Source: Streptomyces viridochromogenes DSM 40736 (lineage in GTDB: Bacteria; Actinomycetota; Actinomycetes; Streptomycetales; Streptomycetaceae). From it: 64,000 nt of DNA. Both the position numbers and the translations under genes were made by a program. Below, in pieces: positions 62,931 to 64,000 of this stretch. Under the pieces are notes generated by a model that saw only the letters and a list, made by a program, of their open reading frames with translations, did no database searches and had not been told where the DNA came from. The DNA lies in assembly GCF_000158955.1 (NCBI RefSeq), contig NZ_GG657757.1, positions 8,494,854 through 8,558,853 on the forward strand, given 5' to 3'. Numbering within the stretch: the stretch's first letter is position 1; each line of letters opens with the position of its first letter.

Positions 62931-64000
62931 GTGCGCAACAGACGGATCGTCACCCTCGTGGGGGCGGCTGCGTTGGCCGGAGCCATAGGGATCCTGCCCC
63001 TCCCCGCAGCCCAAGCCGCCAAGTCAGATCCCGTACCGCCGGCTTCGTCGGACTTCCAGAAGGTCACCCTCAACGACCGCCCGGGCGAGCCCATGGCCCT
63101 GGCGGTCCTGCCCGACCGGCGGGTGCTGCACACGGCGCGCACGGGAGAGGTCCGCATCCACGACCCCAAGAGCGGCGTGAACTTCCTTGCCGCCGACATG
63201 AAGAAGAGCCCCGCCGGGCTCTACCAGCACGACGAGGAAGGCGTGCAGGGCATCGCCGTCGACCCCGGCTTCGCCAAGAACCACTGGGTCTACCTCTACT
63301 ACTCGCCGCGCCTCGACACCCCCATGGACGACCCGGCCACCCCGGGCGTCAACGAAGGGGACGCACCGCAGTCCGGCACGGCCGAGGACTTCGCCAAGTA
63401 CAAGGGCGTCACACGGTTGTCGCGGTTCAAGCTCGCGGGCAACAAGCTCGACTACGCCACCGAGCAGAAGATCATCGACGTGCCGGCCGACCGCGGCCTC
63501 TGCTGCCATGTCGGCGGAAAGATCGACTTCGACCACAAGGGCAACCTGTTCCTGTCGACCGGCGACGACACCAATCCGTTCTCCTCCGACGGCTATGCCC
63601 CGCTCGACGACCGGCCCGACCGCAACCCGGCCTACGACGCGCGGCGCACCGCGGGCAACACCAACGACCTGCGCGGAAAGGTCCTGCGCATCAAGGCCAA
63701 GCGCGACGGCGGCTACGCGATACCGGACGGCAACCTCTTCACGCCGGGCACCCCGAAGACCCGCCCAGAAATCTACGCCATGGGTCTGCGCAACCCGTTC
63801 CGCTTCGGGGTGGACGACAAGACGGGCGAGGTCTACGTCGGCGACTACTCACCCGACGCCAAAACCGCCAACCCCGACCGCGGCCCCTCCGGACAGGGCC
63901 GCTGGATGGTCATCGACCGCCCCGCCAACTACGGCTGGCCGTTCTGCGTGACGCAGGACAAGCCGTACCAGGACTACGACTTCGCCACGAAGACCTCCAG
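62931..64000 (+). CDS. Secreted PQQ-type sugar dehydrogenase (partial)
   Basis: 356 residues up to the window edge. GTG start with AGGAG upstream and a Sec signal (about 1-30, ending AAQAA). The beta-propeller of the soluble glucose/sorbosone dehydrogenase family begins near 50 (PMALAVLPDRRVLHTARTG) and carries VQGIAVDPGF, STGDDTNPF, RGKVLRIK, MGLRNPFRF and YGWPFC, all typical of the family. A vicinal Cys pair (GLCCHVGG) lies where PQQ enzymes bind cofactor or form a disulfide. It oxidises sugars outside the cell. Its promoter carries the putative ROK site. Confidence 0.88.
   Translation, partial: MRNRRIVTLVGAAALAGAIGILPLPAAQAAKSDPVPPASSDFQKVTLNDRPGEPMALAVLPDRRVLHTARTGEVRIHDPKSGVNFLAADMKKSPAGLYQHDEEGVQGIAVDPGFAKNHWVYLYYSPRLDTPMDDPATPGVNEGDAPQSGTAEDFAKYKGVTRLSRFKLAGNKLDYATEQKIIDVPADRGLCCHVGGKIDFDHKGNLFLSTGDDTNPFSSDGYAPLDDRPDRNPAYDARRTAGNTNDLRGKVLRIKAKRDGGYAIPDGNLFTPGTPKTRPEIYAMGLRNPFRFGVDDKTGEVYVGDYSPDAKTANPDRGPSGQGRWMVIDRPANYGWPFCVTQDKPYQDYDFATKTS

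Overview
The DNA is GC-rich and its genes show strong third-position GC bias, frequent GTG/TTG starts, twin-arginine (Tat) signals and actinobacterial families (FUSC, DUF5996, CGNR, SUKH, ROK, STAS/SpoIIE-like). This points to Streptomyces or a close relative. No rRNA, tRNA or CRISPR array was seen. Many truncated or frameshifted genes and two transposase traces suggest an accessory part of the chromosome.

Layout. (1) 1-7823, minus strand: a tightly coupled biosynthetic operon. SbnA/SbnB-type enzymes make L-2,3-diaminopropionate (Dap). With them are a SyrP/TauD-like dioxygenase, an adenylation-carrier protein carrying a half condensation domain, and a carrier fused to an epsilon-poly-lysine-synthase-like membrane module. 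This looks like a Pls-type poly- or oligo-Dap assembly line split over two proteins; the left end is cut by the window. (2) 8020-11290: secreted GH78 alpha-L-rhamnosidase behind a consensus-like promoter and a LacI-type operator. (3) 11.4-30.6 kb: small transcription units, including three TetR genes and one CGNR regulator, each divergent from a target and each with duplicated palindromic operators between. Between them lie a thioesterase, FUSC membrane protein, STAS protein, epoxide hydrolase, SUKH protein, F420/NADPH oxidoreductase, a pseudo-catalytic NlpC/P60 protein and a tripeptidyl aminopeptidase, plus gene remnants. (4) 30.6-36.3 kb: a G-quadruplex motif, an FdhF/YdeP molybdopterin oxidoreductase with an SRPBCC partner, and a secreted lysyl-oxidase-family protein with a His-rich linker. 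(5) 36.9-43.3 kb: a patchwork with a frameshifted IS630-type element, a broken Rho_N-like gene, a methyltransferase, a kinase-fold protein and a SpoIIE-type phosphatase. (6) 43.5-51.6 kb, minus: a carbohydrate operon lacI - binding protein - two permeases - GH1 - GH31 (YicI type), fitting uptake and hydrolysis of xylosyl/glucosyl oligosaccharides. (7) 53-64 kb, plus: a ROK regulator, a ribose-type ABC transporter, a Gfo/Idh/MocA oxidoreductase, two xylose-isomerase-like TIM-barrel proteins (one Tat-secreted) and a PQQ-type sugar dehydrogenase cut by the right edge. Three matching inverted repeats tie the ROK gene to the end of this cluster.

Several reading frames (29.5, 37.5, 37.8 and 38.2 kb) are broken by single-base differences in short homopolymers. 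They are either true pseudogenes, programmed frameshifting (IS630), or sequencing errors. Coordinates were read by hand; family names rest on motif recognition, not on database searches.
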